Shown: positions 1 through 7,788 of the stretch, piece after piece | Numbering within the stretch: position 1 is the first letter of the stretch | Layout of the letters: every line of letters starts with the position of its first letter | Origin: Candidatus Gastranaerophilales bacterium | Lineage (GTDB): Bacteria; Cyanobacteriota; Vampirovibrionia; Gastranaerophilales; Gastranaerophilaceae | Direction of reading: 5' to 3' | Assembly (NCBI GenBank): GCA_944323195.1 | Contig: CALURR010000101.1 | Coordinates: forward strand, 1 to 35,921 | DNA length: 35,921 nt | Translations under genes and position numbers: made by a program | Notes under the pieces: model-generated | Told to the model about the DNA's origin: nothing | Database searches by the model: none | Seen by the model: only the letters and a program-made list of their open reading frames with translations

Positions 1-10
1 AAAATTTTGC

Positions 11-39
11 TTTAAAAAAACCTAAAAATAGGGTATAAT
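11..39 (+). promoter_or_regulatory. Predicted sigma-70 promoter of hpf
   Basis: A perfect -10 box TATAAT lies at 34-39, with a weak -35 TTTAAA at 11-16 and a 17-base spacer. Transcription would start near 46, giving a leader of about 40 bases that ends in GGAG (77-80) before the hpf ATG. Inferred from sequence only. Confidence 0.5.
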
Positions 40-86
40 ATATAAATGCGAGATGGAGATTATCTGCGCTAGAAACGGAGAAAACT

Positions 87-440
87 ATGCACATTCACGT
101 TAACGGACGTAACATCGAAATCACTGATGCTATTAAGGCTTACGTCAAAGAAAAAGCCGGAAAAGTAGTGGCACATTATGAACAAATTGATTCAATAGAC
201 GCTATTTTATCGGTTATTAAAAATCCCTCCGTTAGTGATTCTCACATAGCAGAAGTTAATTGCAAAATCGGCGGTGAAACAATTCGTGTAGAAGAAAAAG
301 CTGAAAATATGTATGCTTCTATTGACCTTGTTTGCGACAAACTTGAACGCCAAGTGAGAAAATTTAAAGAAAAAGGCCTTTCAAAATCAAAAGGCGGTGT
401 TGAATCAATCAGAACTACCCAAACAGAAGCTGAGGTGTAA
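87..440 (+). CDS. hpf: Ribosome hibernation promoting factor, short form
   Basis: This 117-residue protein belongs to the HPF/YfiA (RaiA) family, which binds the 30S decoding region and inactivates ribosomes in stationary phase or stress. It opens with the family's beta strand (MHIHVNGRNIEIT), followed by the amphipathic helix ending KAGKV, the central strands carrying CKIGGETIRVEE, and the second helix with YASIDLVCDKLERQVRKFKEK. The length fits the short HPF type. The roughly 60-residue C-terminal dimerisation domain of long HPF is absent, so 100S formation would need a partner such as RMF or would not occur. GGAG at 77-80 supports the ATG. It is a single-gene unit, with its own promoter and a terminator at 462-489. 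Confidence 0.93.
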   Translation: MHIHVNGRNIEITDAIKAYVKEKAGKVVAHYEQIDSIDAILSVIKNPSVSDSHIAEVNCKIGGETIRVEEKAENMYASIDLVCDKLERQVRKFKEKGLSKSKGGVESIRTTQTEAEV

Positions 441-461
441 ATTCAAATAAGACTAATATAT

Positions 462-489
462 AAAAAGCGGGATTAGTTCCCGCTTTTTT
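462..489. terminator. Bidirectional intrinsic terminator between hpf and the csrA operon
   Basis: The stem GCGGGA (467-472) pairs with TCCCGC (478-483) around a 5-base loop. An A-run lies on the left and a T-run (484-489) on the right, so it can work in both directions. It sits between the ends of two converging units and overlaps the last codons of the minus-strand gene. Confidence 0.85.
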
Positions 490-1093
490 CGTTTTCTATT
501 TCTTCCATTAAAATATTTCTAAAGATTTTTGCAGGATAGTATGTTGGAACCATACACAAAACTCGATTTACACTATCAAGTGCGTCAGGTCTGTTTTTTA
601 ATAAGTATTGACATTGTGATAAAATTAATAGCGCTTCAGGGTCAGCATAAAATAGTCTAAGACTTTTTTTGCAAAAAGTTATTGCAAGCTCAAAATATCC
701 GTTAGCATATAGTGCTCTAGCTATAAATTTGTAAGCCTCAGGATTGGCTCTATATAGCACATCGCAACAACTAACAAGATTTTGTGCCCATTGTATTAAA
801 TCATTTTCTAAAAATAAATTTAAATAAACTTCTAAAAAAGCTCTTGTCTGAAAAAATGTTGCATTTCTTTCGTTTTTAAGATTAATATAACCTAAAATAC
901 ATAGCCCCCAAGCACAAGCAGGGCAGTTTTTGGATTTTTTGTTCCAAAATTCACGAGCGCTGCTTTCATCTTTTAACAACAAAGAACAAAGCCCTGCTTC
1001 ATAGTATTTGTTTTTTTTACTAAATATTTCAAGAGCTTTTTTATATTCTTTATTGTAAAAATGCTGTTTTGCGATTTGCTCACTACGCTTCAT
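473..1093 (-). CDS. Cytosolic TPR-like protein coupled to csrA
   Basis: This 206-residue helical protein has no signal peptide or membrane segment. It resembles tetratricopeptide repeats: an N-terminal 'ykkALEIFSKKNKYYEAGLCSLLL' helix pair, then helix pairs near residues 120-190 with A-x(3)-Y-A-x-G-x(3)-A-I and 'DPEALLILSQCQYLLKNRPDALDSVNRVL'. The middle contains a C-P-A-C-A-W stretch (residues about 57-62). It is the last gene of the fliW-csrA operon, and its start codon lies inside the end of csrA with an 11-base overlap, which implies translational coupling. The position suggests a role linked to flagellin or CsrA control, for example as a protein-interaction partner. That is inference; I recognise no named family. 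Confidence 0.75.
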   Translation of the reverse strand: MKRSEQIAKQHFYNKEYKKALEIFSKKNKYYEAGLCSLLLKDESSAREFWNKKSKNCPACAWGLCILGYINLKNERNATFFQTRAFLEVYLNLFLENDLIQWAQNLVSCCDVLYRANPEAYKFIARALYANGYFELAITFCKKSLRLFYADPEALLILSQCQYLLKNRPDALDSVNRVLCMVPTYYPAKIFRNILMEEIENEKSGN

Positions 1094-1349
1094 TTTGTTT
1101 AATTTTCTTCATAAAATCAAAGCTTTCTGCTTTTTTGGCGGCAATATGGTTTATAGTATCAATATTAGCAGAATTGGCTTGTTTGTTTGATTTTTTAATT
1201 TCGTTATAAATTTCTTCTCGATAAATTTGCACATTATTTGGTGCATTAACGCCGATTTTGACAGAATTTTTATAGCTTTCCAATATGACAATTTCGATAT
1301 TGTCATTAATTATTAATTTTTGATTTACTTTTCTTGTTAAAATCAGCAT
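1083..1349 (-). CDS. csrA: Carbon storage regulator / translational regulator CsrA
   Basis: CsrA is a small dimeric RNA-binding protein that blocks translation by binding GGA motifs at ribosome binding sites. The start MLILTRKVNQKLIINDNIEI is diagnostic, and the body continues with 'VKIGVNAPNNVQIYREEIYNEI', including the R-E-E-I-Y segment used in RNA contact. At 88 residues it is longer than the usual 60-75, with a Lys- and Asn-rich C-terminal extension from about residue 53. Extended C-termini occur in CsrA proteins controlled by FliW. The gene follows fliW by 4 bases, and the TPR gene overlaps its 3' end. Flagellin mRNA (leader at 34268-34380) is the expected target. Confidence 0.95.
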   Translation of the reverse strand: MLILTRKVNQKLIINDNIEIVILESYKNSVKIGVNAPNNVQIYREEIYNEIKKSNKQANSANIDTINHIAAKKAESFDFMKKIKQNEA

Positions 1350-1353
1350 TTTT

Positions 1354-1818
1354 TTATTCTTTCATTTCCTTGTTTTCAAATAATTTATATCTTACTTGAA
1401 AATCTGTATTTTTTAAGACTATTTGCATTGCTTTTTTGTTTGCAAGATTAACCACAATAGGTGCAAGCATATTTACGGTTGCTCCTTGAGGATTGGATGA
1501 AGGTATATTTACAATGTTAAATACAACAATGTCGTCAGGGTTTTCAATTTTAAGTTTTTGCGCTTCTTCATCGGGGATGTTGAATTGATAATCTATTCCA
1601 AAGAAACTGCATAATGTAATAGGAAAAGCTAAGTCCATATCTTCAACAGACTGCAACCACTTAAAAGGTGAATCTGGCTTGTAGTCTACAATTGTATAGT
1701 TTTTTAAATCGCTAAATCCGATTATTGGGCCTACAAAGTCAAAAATAGTGCTTTTATCTATTTCAATTTCTCCGAATTTTGTTGTTTTTAATGTGATTTT
1801 ATCGGTATTTTTATCCAT
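1354..1818 (-). CDS. fliW: Flagellar assembly factor FliW
   Basis: This 154-residue FliW-family protein binds either flagellin or CsrA and antagonises CsrA allosterically. Family features are 'FGEIEIDKSTIFDFVGPIIGFSDLKNYTIVD', the F-K-W-L-Q-S-V-E-D core, 'AFPITLC' and the C-terminal 'ATVNMLAPIVVNLANKKAMQIVL', which corresponds to the usual T-x-N-L-x-A-P-I-V-x-N segment. It lies 4 bases upstream of csrA and 3 bases downstream of a secreted TPR gene. The fliW-csrA pair is the standard arrangement in non-enterobacterial flagellates. When flagellin is secreted, FliW is freed to bind CsrA and flagellin translation resumes. This role comes from Bacillus work and is inferred here. Confidence 0.95.
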   Translation of the reverse strand: MDKNTDKITLKTTKFGEIEIDKSTIFDFVGPIIGFSDLKNYTIVDYKPDSPFKWLQSVEDMDLAFPITLCSFFGIDYQFNIPDEEAQKLKIENPDDIVVFNIVNIPSSNPQGATVNMLAPIVVNLANKKAMQIVLKNTDFQVRYKLFENKEMKE

Positions 1819-1821
1819 TTT

Positions 1822-2631
1822 CTATATTCCGTAATTTAAAAGATTGTTTTGTTGATTTGTCATTTGGTTGTATAAAAACATTTTAGCAAAGTCAGGATTT
1901 GTGTTATTGCCCAATAATGCTGAATAAGGATTTATGTTGGCATTGGGAAGATAACCAAATTGATTAAGTTGTCCTGCTTGCATCATTGGATTAAGATATG
2001 CTTGGGTTTGAGTATAAGGGTTTAGTCCGATTTTTGATAAAGTATTTAAAGCTGAAGCAATTTCTTCATTTGTTGGCATTGATGCATCTGACTTTAATTT
2101 ATTTTGATCTTGCTGTTTTCTTTGATATTCGCTTTCTTGAAGTTTACGCTCCATTCTTTCTCTTGTAATTCTATCCATTGCAGCAGGGTGAATTTGTTTT
2201 CCTGATTGGATAAATTTAGTCATTTCATCAACTTCTTTTACTTCTTGTTGTTTAGGTTTGCACATTTCGCTTTCGGGGTTTCCTAAACAATCAAGTGCTC
2301 GTTGAGAATAATGAACTAGGATTTCGTTGTCATTTTTTTCAATAACTTCATGGTACAAAGTTTGTGCTTCGTTTTGTCTGCCAAGCTGTGTATATGTAAG
2401 TGCTGCGTAATATTTAGCAAGAGTGTTGTTTGGTTCCTTTTCCATGATTTTTATGAGGTCTTGCAGTGAGCCTATAAAATTTTGTTGTCTGTATTTTGCA
2501 ATTACCGGTTTCATTGATTGACTTACATATGGCGCTTTAGGTGTTATGTTTTGAGTTGCAGCCATAGTTCCTGTGCTTATGAAACCAATAGTTAGCGTTA
2601 AACTTAAAATTATTAAAAAAGTCTTTTTCAT
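1822..2631 (-). CDS. Exported TPR protein, first gene of the fliW-csrA operon
   Basis: This 269-residue protein has a clear Sec signal peptide (MKK, then a hydrophobic stretch LIILSLTLTIGFI, then A-x-A cleavage near MAATQ). The mature part has about two TPR-like helix pairs: 'QQNFIGSLQDLIKIMEKEPNNTLAKYYAALTYTQLGRQNEAQTLYHEVIEKN' (about residues 49-101). A charged segment rich in Gln, Arg and Lys follows, and the tail is rich in Asn, Gln, Tyr and Pro with repeated N-P-Y/N-P-M motifs (about residues 200-260). AGAGGA at 2642-2647 supports the start. Its place ahead of fliW suggests a cell-envelope role linked to the flagellum. No named family is recognised. Confidence 0.8.
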   Translation of the reverse strand: MKKTFLIILSLTLTIGFISTGTMAATQNITPKAPYVSQSMKPVIAKYRQQNFIGSLQDLIKIMEKEPNNTLAKYYAALTYTQLGRQNEAQTLYHEVIEKNDNEILVHYSQRALDCLGNPESEMCKPKQQEVKEVDEMTKFIQSGKQIHPAAMDRITRERMERKLQESEYQRKQQDQNKLKSDASMPTNEEIASALNTLSKIGLNPYTQTQAYLNPMMQAGQLNQFGYLPNANINPYSALLGNNTNPDFAKMFLYNQMTNQQNNLLNYGI

Positions 2632-2689
2632 ATTTATTATATCCTCTATAAATAATTTAATTATTTTTATACATATGACAACATATTTT

Positions 2690-2695
2690 ATTATA
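2690..2695 (-). promoter_or_regulatory. Predicted -10 box for the secreted TPR-fliW-csrA operon
   Basis: Read on the minus strand this is TATAAT, about 60 bases before the start codon of the first gene. A poor -35 (TTAAGT) lies about 18 bases further upstream. No sigma-28 (FliA) consensus was apparent to me. Confidence 0.35.
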
Positions 2696-2792
2696 TCGTA
2701 ATAATAGATTTATACTTAACTTTAAAAAAATTTTTTCCTCTAAAAAGTTGAAAAATAACCTTATTCTTATGGAAAACAAGTTAAAAGTAAGA

Positions 2793-2798
2793 TATAAT
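2793..2798 (+). promoter_or_regulatory. -10 box placed for a leaderless HTH transcript
   Basis: TATAAT ends 8 bases before the ATG at 2807. Transcription would therefore begin at or within a base or two of the start codon. There is no Shine-Dalgarno in the intervening ATAATCAATTAAT-type sequence, and the -35 region is weak. Confidence 0.5.
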
Positions 2799-2806
2799 CA
2801 ATTAAT

Positions 2807-3022
2807 ATGAAAATTAAGATTAAAGAAACAGCAAAGCAAAAGAAAAATTATAGCTTGTATAAATTGGCTAAAGTTATGAATTTGCCTGAACAAACTATAT
2901 ATTCTTGGGCTAAAGGCAGAACCCAGCCATCGTATATTAATTTAGATAAATTGTGTGATGTTTTGGAATGTAAAATCGAAGATATATTAGAAGCAGAACC
3001 TGTTCAAAGTAAGTTGTTTTAA
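2807..3022 (+). CDS. Small XRE/Cro-type helix-turn-helix regulator
   Basis: This 71-residue protein is little more than one Cro/C1-type DNA-binding domain. The HTH core reads 'SLYKLAKVMNLPEQTIYSWAKGRTQPSYINLDKLCDVLECKIEDIL' (about residues 16-61): helix 2 is LAKVMNL, recognition helix 3 is EQTIYSWAKG, and the closing helix is LDKLCDVLECKIEDIL, as in the HTH_26 subgroup. There is no ligand or protease domain. The gene stands alone, with a -10 box close to its ATG and a strong terminator after it. Autoregulation or control of a neighbouring membrane-protein gene is possible but not shown. Confidence 0.85.
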   Translation: MKIKIKETAKQKKNYSLYKLAKVMNLPEQTIYSWAKGRTQPSYINLDKLCDVLECKIEDILEAEPVQSKLF

Positions 3023-3023
3023 A

Positions 3024-3050
3024 AAAAACTCTCGCAAATGCGAGAGTTTT
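3024..3050. terminator. Bidirectional terminator after the HTH gene
   Basis: ACTCTCGC (3028-3035) pairs with GCGAGAGT (3040-3047) around an AAAT loop, flanked by A- and T-runs. It serves the HTH gene and the converging minus-strand gene ending at 3057. Confidence 0.88.
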
Positions 3051-3056
3051 AATTTA

Positions 3057-3692
3057 TTAATTGGTTTTTATATGACCTGTATTTGTGTAGTGATCTACAT
3101 CGGCATTTTTCTTATTTGCTACAATTTTTCCTTTTAGTGTGTTATAAGCTAAAATGCCTAGACCCAAGGTTGTTGCAATTGCTGCAGTTGTTTTGTTTCC
3201 TTTTAGATATTCTTTATAGAATTTTTTAGGTAGTTTTGAAAGTGTTTTAATGTTTTCAATTGGTGCTTTTGTAATTAATGAAGGAGCTGATTCAACAGTT
3301 TTAATTATTCCCTTGCCTGCATCTTTTAAAATTCCTATTGTTGTACCCCATATTTGTCCTTTTGAATCTTTGATGTTTTTGCCCATTACACCAACTACAC
3401 TTGTTGTGATTGAACCAAATATTAAGCCTTTAATAAAGCCCAGAGTTGTGTTTGTGGTTGTGTTGAAATTTTTAAGAGCGTTTATTATGCCTTTTTTTGT
3501 TTTTGAAAAAATATTTTCTTGCTTGATTGATTCTTCTTTTGCAGTGTTTAAGTTTGCAACGTCATTTTGTTGTGTAGCTTGGCTATTTAAAACTGTTGCG
3601 GGTTTTTGAAAATCTTTAAATAATTCAGAATTTTTTAAAGGTCCATTTCCATTGAATTTAATGTTTGAATTGTATTTTAACGGTTGAATCAT
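3057..3692 (-). CDS. Unrecognised protein with membrane-like segments and an FNGN start motif
   Basis: This 211-residue basic protein has no cleavable signal peptide. It begins MIQPLKYNSNIKFNGNGPLK; the short 'I-x-F-x-G-N' motif near residues 11-16 precedes a polar, probably disordered region to about residue 55. Two moderately hydrophobic, Gly-rich segments follow, near residues 80-105 (LGFIKGLIFGSITTSVVGVMG) and 168-185 (TTAAIATTLGLGILAYNTL), separated by Lys-rich helices. This could be two membrane passes or an amphipathic membrane-associated protein. It converges with the HTH gene and diverges from the membrane protein at 3867. I do not recognise the family, which may be specific to this lineage. 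Confidence 0.6.
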   Translation of the reverse strand: MIQPLKYNSNIKFNGNGPLKNSELFKDFQKPATVLNSQATQQNDVANLNTAKEESIKQENIFSKTKKGIINALKNFNTTTNTTLGFIKGLIFGSITTSVVGVMGKNIKDSKGQIWGTTIGILKDAGKGIIKTVESAPSLITKAPIENIKTLSKLPKKFYKEYLKGNKTTAAIATTLGLGILAYNTLKGKIVANKKNADVDHYTNTGHIKTN

Positions 3693-3866
3693 AACACACC
3701 ACCTTTGCTATATATATCTAAACACCTGAAGCCTAATAATTGCCATTTATGGGATATATTATGCTTATATTTTACAAAAATTTACAATAAAATTCAATTG
3801 ATAAATTTATGATTTTACTTTTGATTTAATTTGTTATAAAATGAAACCCCATCGGTTTTGAATTTT

Positions 3867-4823
3867 ATGAAAATGAGTCAAGAATATAATTTATATAAAA
3901 GATTTATTAATCAAAATCTTGTTGTGCAACATAAGGAAAACAACGATCCTTTATCAAAATTTCCTTTGAGAGCATGTGCCTATTCAAATGAGGTTGGTGC
4001 TGCAATTAGTCCGATTAATAAAACAGCCGGCACTTTGTTGTGGGCACCAGCATTATTGTATTTAGGTGCTGATATATATGATAAATACAAAAATGAAAAT
4101 ACAACTTATGCGCCAAGCGTAAAAAGAAGTTTAAGACAAGCTGTTTTTCAAGGGTTGGCGAGTGTTATAATGCCGACTTTGGCTATTAAAACAGGACAAA
4201 AAATCGGGGTTAGATTAGCAGGGATTAGTGATAGTTTAAGTACAAATGACAAAAAAGAATTGGTTGAATTTACTATGGATTATTTGGAACATAGTGAATA
4301 TCCGAAAGCTGATAATAAAGATTTTGCAGATGGTTTGATTAGCGCATTTAAGCAGAAGGCTCAAGAAAATAAGAAAAGTATAGAAAAAAAGAATATTTTT
4401 TCAAAAGTTTTAGGTATTTTTGCAGAATCAGATGTTCCTGAAGCTACCATGGAAAAATATATTAAAAATCCTGATGATTCAAACCCTGTAATAAAATATC
4501 TTAAACAACAAGCAGATACTGCTGTTGATATTATGACAAGTGAAAAAGCAATTAAATCAGATAAATACAAACAATATTACTTGAAATCTTTAATGAAATA
4601 TGAAGATTCTTCTATAGCTAAGAAAAATACTGTTTTAAAGCTCTTTAAAGATAAGAATATATCTAAAAGTATCGTTGCCACAATATCGGGCTTTGTTGCT
4701 TTATTTTTATTAATTAAACCTATTGATTTTTTTGTTGAGAATATTTTAATGGAAAAATTAGTAAACCCGATTTTTGATAAAATTCCTGCAAAAAACAGTC
4801 ATAAAGAAAAAAATAACACTTAA
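3867..4823 (+). CDS. Unrecognised membrane-associated protein
   Basis: This 318-residue protein starts at the ATG at 3867; a TTG at 3858 would add three residues, and neither has a Shine-Dalgarno. It has hydrophobic stretches near residues 50-70 (AGTLLWAPALLYLGADIY) and 90-110 (AVFQGLASVIMPTLAIKTG). A long charged helical region covers about 120-260, and a strong membrane segment lies near 270-290 (IVATISGFVALFLLIKP). The C-terminus is Lys-rich. Another protein of unknown family with membrane segments and Lys-rich helices is divergent from it at 3057-3692. A TATAAA box at 3835-3840 may be its promoter. Function unknown. Confidence 0.65.
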   Translation: MKMSQEYNLYKRFINQNLVVQHKENNDPLSKFPLRACAYSNEVGAAISPINKTAGTLLWAPALLYLGADIYDKYKNENTTYAPSVKRSLRQAVFQGLASVIMPTLAIKTGQKIGVRLAGISDSLSTNDKKELVEFTMDYLEHSEYPKADNKDFADGLISAFKQKAQENKKSIEKKNIFSKVLGIFAESDVPEATMEKYIKNPDDSNPVIKYLKQQADTAVDIMTSEKAIKSDKYKQYYLKSLMKYEDSSIAKKNTVLKLFKDKNISKSIVATISGFVALFLLIKPIDFFVENILMEKLVNPIFDKIPAKNSHKEKNNT

Positions 4824-4854
4824 TTGTATTGATTTTTTGTGATATTTTAATGAT

Positions 4855-5478
4855 ATGTTTACAGGTTTAATTGAAAAAGTTTCAAAGGTTGAGAATATAC
4901 ATTTTAATAATCTTGGTGCAAAGATTTATTTTGAAGCAGATTTTGATGATGTGAAAATCGGTGATTCGATTGCACTAAATGGTGTTTGCTTAACTGTAGT
5001 ATCTGTTATAAATGGAGTTTTTTGCGCTGATATTATGAAAGAAACGCTTAATGTTTCAAATTTAAAAAATCTCAAAAAAAATGATGAAATTAATCTTGAA
5101 AGAGCTTTAAAAAATAACTCAAGATTAGATGGGCATATTGTATCCGGTCATATTGATACGGTTGCTTCTGTAAGAAAAATAAATCAAGACGGTTTTTCAA
5201 AAAGGTTAGAATTTAGCTGTAATTCCGATTTAGTCATAAAAAAAGGTTCTATTGCAATAAATGGTGTTAGTTTGACTGTTTCAGAAGTATTTGAAAAAGG
5301 GTTTGAGGTTTCACTAATTCCTACAACAATCAATAATACAAATTTAAAAAATTTAAAAATTGGTGATATAGTTAATATTGAATATGATTTATTTGGAAAA
5401 TATGTTCAAAAAATCTTGTCATCAAATAAGCAAAAATCAAAAATAACTTTGGAGTTTTTGAAAGAAAACGGATTTTAA
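4855..5478 (+). CDS. ribE: Riboflavin synthase (alpha chain)
   Basis: Riboflavin synthase dismutates two 6,7-dimethyl-8-ribityllumazines into riboflavin and a pyrimidinedione. The 207-residue protein has the two tandem lumazine-binding barrels of the family. The first opens MFTGLIEKVSKV and contains 'IGDSIALNGVCLTVVSV'; the second contains the mirrored 'KKGSIAINGVSLTVSEV'. The link 'LDGHIVSGHIDTVASV' is the characteristic G-H-x-V-x-G-H-x-D segment. No Shine-Dalgarno precedes the ATG. It is followed 18 bases later by ribBA, so two steps of riboflavin synthesis are paired here, while ribD and ribH are not in the window. No FMN riboswitch fits in the 31-base gap upstream. Confidence 0.96.
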   Translation: MFTGLIEKVSKVENIHFNNLGAKIYFEADFDDVKIGDSIALNGVCLTVVSVINGVFCADIMKETLNVSNLKNLKKNDEINLERALKNNSRLDGHIVSGHIDTVASVRKINQDGFSKRLEFSCNSDLVIKKGSIAINGVSLTVSEVFEKGFEVSLIPTTINNTNLKNLKIGDIVNIEYDLFGKYVQKILSSNKQKSKITLEFLKENGF

Positions 5479-5496
5479 TCAAAAAGGAAATATAAA

Positions 5497-6693
5497 ATGT
5501 TTAGTTCAATTGAAGATGCTCTTATAGACTATGCTAAAGGAAAAATAATAATCGTAGTTGACGATGAAGACAGAGAAAATGAAGGCGATATGATTTGTAA
5601 TGCCAAGTTTGCAACTCCTGAAAACATTAACTACATGGCGCAAAACGCAAGAGGTTTGATTTGTGTTGCAATTGACAGGGCAATTGCAAAAAAAATGCAA
5701 CTTAATCAAATGGTTGAACAAAACACTGAGAGCATGAAAACTGCTTTTACAATATCAATTGATGCTGATGAAAAGTTTGGTGTAACGACAGGAATTTCAG
5801 CTTTTGACAGGGCAAAAACAATTGAGGTTTTGATTAATTCATCAAATCCTAATGATTTAAGACGTCCTGGGCATTTATTTCCTTGCGTAGCTCGCCAAGG
5901 AGGAGTGTTAGAGCGAATTGGACATACAGAAGCAGTTGTTGATTTGGCCAAATTAACAGGCTTACCTTTGGCAGGTGCGATGTGCGAAATAATGACGCAA
6001 GACGGGCACATGGCCCGCAGAGATTATATTTTGAATTTTGCTAAAGAAAAAAACATAAAAGTTATTACTGTTTCAGATTTAGTTAAATATAGAATTCAAA
6101 GAGAAATGATTGTTAAAATGGAAGCAAGTGCAAAGCTTCCAACACAATTTGGTGAATTTATTATATATGGCTATAGAAATATATTAAATGATAATGAATA
6201 TGTTGCTTTGGTAAAAGATGATAAAACCGATAAAATTCCAATGGTAAGGGTGCATTCTGAATGTCTTACAGGAGATATTTTTCACAGTTTAAGATGCGAT
6301 TGTAATTATCAATTGCATTGCGCCTTAAAAATGATAAACGATTATGGCAAAGGTGCGTTAGTATATATGAAAGGCCATGAAGGCAGAGGAATAGGATTAA
6401 TCAATAAAATTAAAGCGTACGCATTGCAAGATGAGGGACAAGATACGGTTCAAGCTAATGTTTCACTTGGGTTTGCACCTGATTTAAGAGATTATGGAAT
6501 AGGTGCACAAATTTTAAGGCAGCTTGGATATTCAAAGTTTAACCTTTTGACAAATAACCCTACAAAAATAATTGGACTTGAAGGTTATGGACTTGAGATT
6601 AATCAAAGGTTGCCAATTGAGCCTGTAATTAATAAATACAATGAAAAATACATAAAAACTAAAATTGAAAAAATGCATCATATGATTAAATAA
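5497..6693 (+). CDS. ribBA: Bifunctional DHBP synthase / GTP cyclohydrolase II
   Basis: The 398-residue fusion supplies both precursors of riboflavin. Residues 1-200 form DHBP synthase, which makes 3,4-dihydroxy-2-butanone-4-phosphate from ribulose-5-phosphate; '[12 protein letters not shown]', '[14 protein letters not shown]' and '[14 protein letters not shown]' carry the metal and substrate residues. Residues about 205-398 form GTP cyclohydrolase II: the zinc site is the Cys in 'SECLTGD' plus C-D-C in 'SLRCDC', with the catalytic 'GHEGRGIGL' and '[12 protein letters not shown]' motifs. Both halves look intact, unlike RibBA proteins with one dead domain. The upstream AAGGAAATATAAA supports the ATG. 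It is in an operon with ribE. Confidence 0.96.
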   Translation: MFSSIEDALIDYAKGKIIIVVDDEDRENEGDMICNAKFATPENINYMAQNARGLICVAIDRAIAKKMQLNQMVEQNTESMKTAFTISIDADEKFGVTTGISAFDRAKTIEVLINSSNPNDLRRPGHLFPCVARQGGVLERIGHTEAVVDLAKLTGLPLAGAMCEIMTQDGHMARRDYILNFAKEKNIKVITVSDLVKYRIQREMIVKMEASAKLPTQFGEFIIYGYRNILNDNEYVALVKDDKTDKIPMVRVHSECLTGDIFHSLRCDCNYQLHCALKMINDYGKGALVYMKGHEGRGIGLINKIKAYALQDEGQDTVQANVSLGFAPDLRDYGIGAQILRQLGYSKFNLLTNNPTKIIGLEGYGLEINQRLPIEPVINKYNEKYIKTKIEKMHHMIK

Positions 6694-6736
6694 AGTTGAA
6701 ATAATTTTAAAAACTATACACAACTTTACATAAAAT

Positions 6737-6766
6737 TTGAAAAATAAATATTTTCCATGGTACAAT
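6737..6766 (+). promoter_or_regulatory. Predicted promoter of the GNAT-serA unit
   Basis: TTGAAA (6737-6742) and TACAAT (6761-6766) are separated by 18 bases. The leader would be about 22 bases with only a weak GAGAAAG as ribosome site. Confidence 0.5.
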
Positions 6767-6794
6767 TTACAAAAACCGAGAAAGTATTGCTTAT

Positions 6795-7769
6795 ATGTAT
6801 GAAACCGCTGTATTAGAAGAAAAATATTTTAGAGTATTCCAAGGCGCATATAATGATTTTCGCCTTAAAGCCAGAACCGATTACAAATTTGAGATTGACC
6901 CTTTAACATATGAAGATTTTATTGATTCTTATAAAAAGAACTTAATAAATTGTATTATTTTACTGGAAGATTCTATACCTACAGGTTTTTTGGCATATAC
7001 CACCGTTCCTAACGATGTAATTGAGTTGTTTGTAATACATTGTTTGGGTGTGGAAGATATTGCAGAAAAAAGAATTCGTTTGTTTGATAAATTCATGGAG
7101 CTGACAAAAACGCAAAGAAAACATTGCGTTGTTAGTTATGCTATGCTTGGAGTACAAGAAGCATTTAAAAAAGATATAGCTTCGTATGGTTTTAATTTTA
7201 TTGATACCGGTGTTGTAGTTTTTGATATTAAAAATAAACAATTAATAAAAGAAATTTCGCAAAATAATTTTCCAAGTTTACCGATTGGTTATAAATTAAC
7301 TCCATATAGAGATATTTATTTTGAGGAATTGGCTGAGGTTATATACAATTCATTCAGAAATTCAAGTGACGTTAATTTTGATGTTAGATTTTCTTCAATT
7401 GACGGATGTCGTGATATAACCAACAAAATTACGACTTCAATTTATGGTAGATTTTTGCCGCAAGCAAGTAAGATTTTATTATATGAAAATAGGCTTGTAG
7501 GTTTTTGCTTGGCAAATGTTACAGGCGATGGCATAGCAAATTTGCCTTTAATTGGTATATTGGAAAAACACAGAGGACAAAAATTATCCAGTGCAATGGT
7601 TAGAGCCTCGGTGTCGGATGTTGTTAAATTACACCAAGGCGGAATTGTTGATTTAAATGAATTAAATGCAAGTTTGGATTTAAATCTTCAAAGCGCAGTT
7701 AGGATGTATGAATCCGTTGGATTTGTTCAATCTTACAGATATGCTCAAGCATACTTACCTAGAGGATAG
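6795..7769 (+). CDS. GNAT-family acetyltransferase-like protein, two domains
   Basis: This 324-residue protein looks like two tandem GNAT folds. The C-terminal half (about 165-324) is the clearer one. It has strand 'KILLYENRLVGFCLANVTGD', the acetyl-CoA loop region 'PLIGILEKHRGQKLSSAMVRASV' matching the R-G-x-G/A-x-x-x-A pattern, and the closing 'LNELNASLDLNLQSAVRMYESVGFVQSYRYAQAYLP', typical of N-acetyltransferases with an 'N..A...Y...GF' ending. The N-terminal half ('IILLEDSIPTGFLAYTTVPNDVIELFVIHCLGV') has a degenerate CoA loop and may be inactive. The substrate is unknown. serA follows 19 bases downstream, so co-transcription is likely. Confidence 0.75.
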   Translation: MYETAVLEEKYFRVFQGAYNDFRLKARTDYKFEIDPLTYEDFIDSYKKNLINCIILLEDSIPTGFLAYTTVPNDVIELFVIHCLGVEDIAEKRIRLFDKFMELTKTQRKHCVVSYAMLGVQEAFKKDIASYGFNFIDTGVVVFDIKNKQLIKEISQNNFPSLPIGYKLTPYRDIYFEELAEVIYNSFRNSSDVNFDVRFSSIDGCRDITNKITTSIYGRFLPQASKILLYENRLVGFCLANVTGDGIANLPLIGILEKHRGQKLSSAMVRASVSDVVKLHQGGIVDLNELNASLDLNLQSAVRMYESVGFVQSYRYAQAYLPRG

Positions 7770-7788
7770 TTAATTAATAGGAGAAAAT

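Noticed and set aside
3250-3609. 119-codon frame on the plus strand inside the 3057-3692 gene
   Set aside because: It has hydrophobic, Val/Phe-rich antisense composition and no ribosome site. The minus-strand frame has a better start and a terminator.
4824-4854. FMN riboswitch before ribE
   Set aside because: The gap of 31 bases is too short, and none of the RFN-element conserved segments are visible.
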